A stretch of DNA of 64,000 bases, taken from positions 412,633 to 476,632 of the forward strand of contig JAIBCC010000002.1 in assembly GCA_019694395.1 (NCBI GenBank). Direction: 5' to 3'. Positions 63,984-64,000 of this stretch are shown here, piece after piece (the stretch's first letter is position 1; every line of letters begins with the position of its first letter). Source of the DNA: Pyrinomonadaceae bacterium (lineage in GTDB: Bacteria; Acidobacteriota; Blastocatellia; Pyrinomonadales; Pyrinomonadaceae). The notes beneath the pieces are model-generated. The model had not been told where the DNA came from and did not search any database. It saw nothing but the letters and a program-made list of their open reading frames with translations. The position numbers and the translations under genes are program-made.

Positions 63984-64000
63984 GATTTATGACCTGAATT

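Noticed and set aside
1..64000. tRNA, rRNA, prophage or insertion sequence
   Set aside because: Reading both strands showed no clover-leaf-type conserved segments, no transposase or integrase frame and no terminal inverted repeats with target duplications.

Overview
The window is a piece of an AT-rich, Gram-negative-type bacterial chromosome. It carries signal peptides, lipoproteins, a predicted outer-membrane barrel and an ABC-type surface-glycan exporter. Several traits fit Acidobacteriota (Blastocatellia-like): a winged-helix/TM/TPR regulator, small multi-pass membrane proteins, a Cys-rich 'C..W..M..RFC..C' domain and N-acyl-D-amino-acid deacylase. No rRNA or marker phylogeny is available here, so this placement is an inference. 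I saw no tRNA, rRNA, CRISPR array, prophage or insertion sequence.

Layout. 1-8244: a truncated edge gene, small membrane proteins, asparaginyl-tRNA synthetase, a SprT-like secreted metalloprotease, a PhyH dioxygenase, pirin, a nucleotide pyrophosphatase/phosphodiesterase and a purple-acid-phosphatase-like enzyme. 8535-13753: a 2-oxoacid:acceptor oxidoreductase operon (FAD/FeS partner, fused gamma-alpha subunit, beta subunit). A small Tat-signal-bearing monooxygenase-like gene sits between alpha and beta, and a clear terminator follows. 13805-17152: a duplicated-domain lipoprotein, a LOG-family protein, an AIM24-like protein and a membrane-anchored metallophosphoesterase. 17305-35090: a surface-glycan island with Wzm/Wzt exporter, four glycosyltransferases, a UbiA-like membrane protein, two methyltransferases, two mosaic acyltransferase-3 paralogues, an MBOAT/SGNH acylation pair, a second PhyH enzyme, an aryl-CoA-ligase-like enzyme and a class II aldolase. 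35454-40050: a paralogous metallophosphoesterase, a UbiD decarboxylase and an M1 peptidase. 40398-45496: a small unknown protein, a predicted outer-membrane barrel, a D-aminoacylase and a BON protein. 45625-50886: typA, two secreted proteins, a CadC-like TPR regulator and a degraded copy of the 3' end of typA. 50897-63983: a hybrid histidine kinase, a STAS protein, Lon, a serine beta-lactamase-like hydrolase, a two-component pair, a TrhA/hemolysin III protein, a Cys-rich membrane protein and an ACT-malic enzyme.

How it fits together. The glycan island looks like an ABC-transporter-dependent pathway. Wzt has the extra C-terminal domain that in known systems recognises a modified chain end, and the cluster supplies two methyltransferases that could make such a cap. 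Four acyltransferase-type genes suggest heavy acylation, and an aryl/acyl-CoA ligase, hydroxylase and aldolase set may make an unusual acyl donor or sugar. The island is bounded on both sides by related metallophosphoesterase genes in the same orientation. The most notable sequence-level observations are the 416-bp identical block shared by the two acyltransferases, the typA remnant 3.2 kb downstream of intact typA, the His-x-His replacement of the usual His-x-Asp metal motif in the island's PhyH protein, and a family of 7-bp intergenic repeats.
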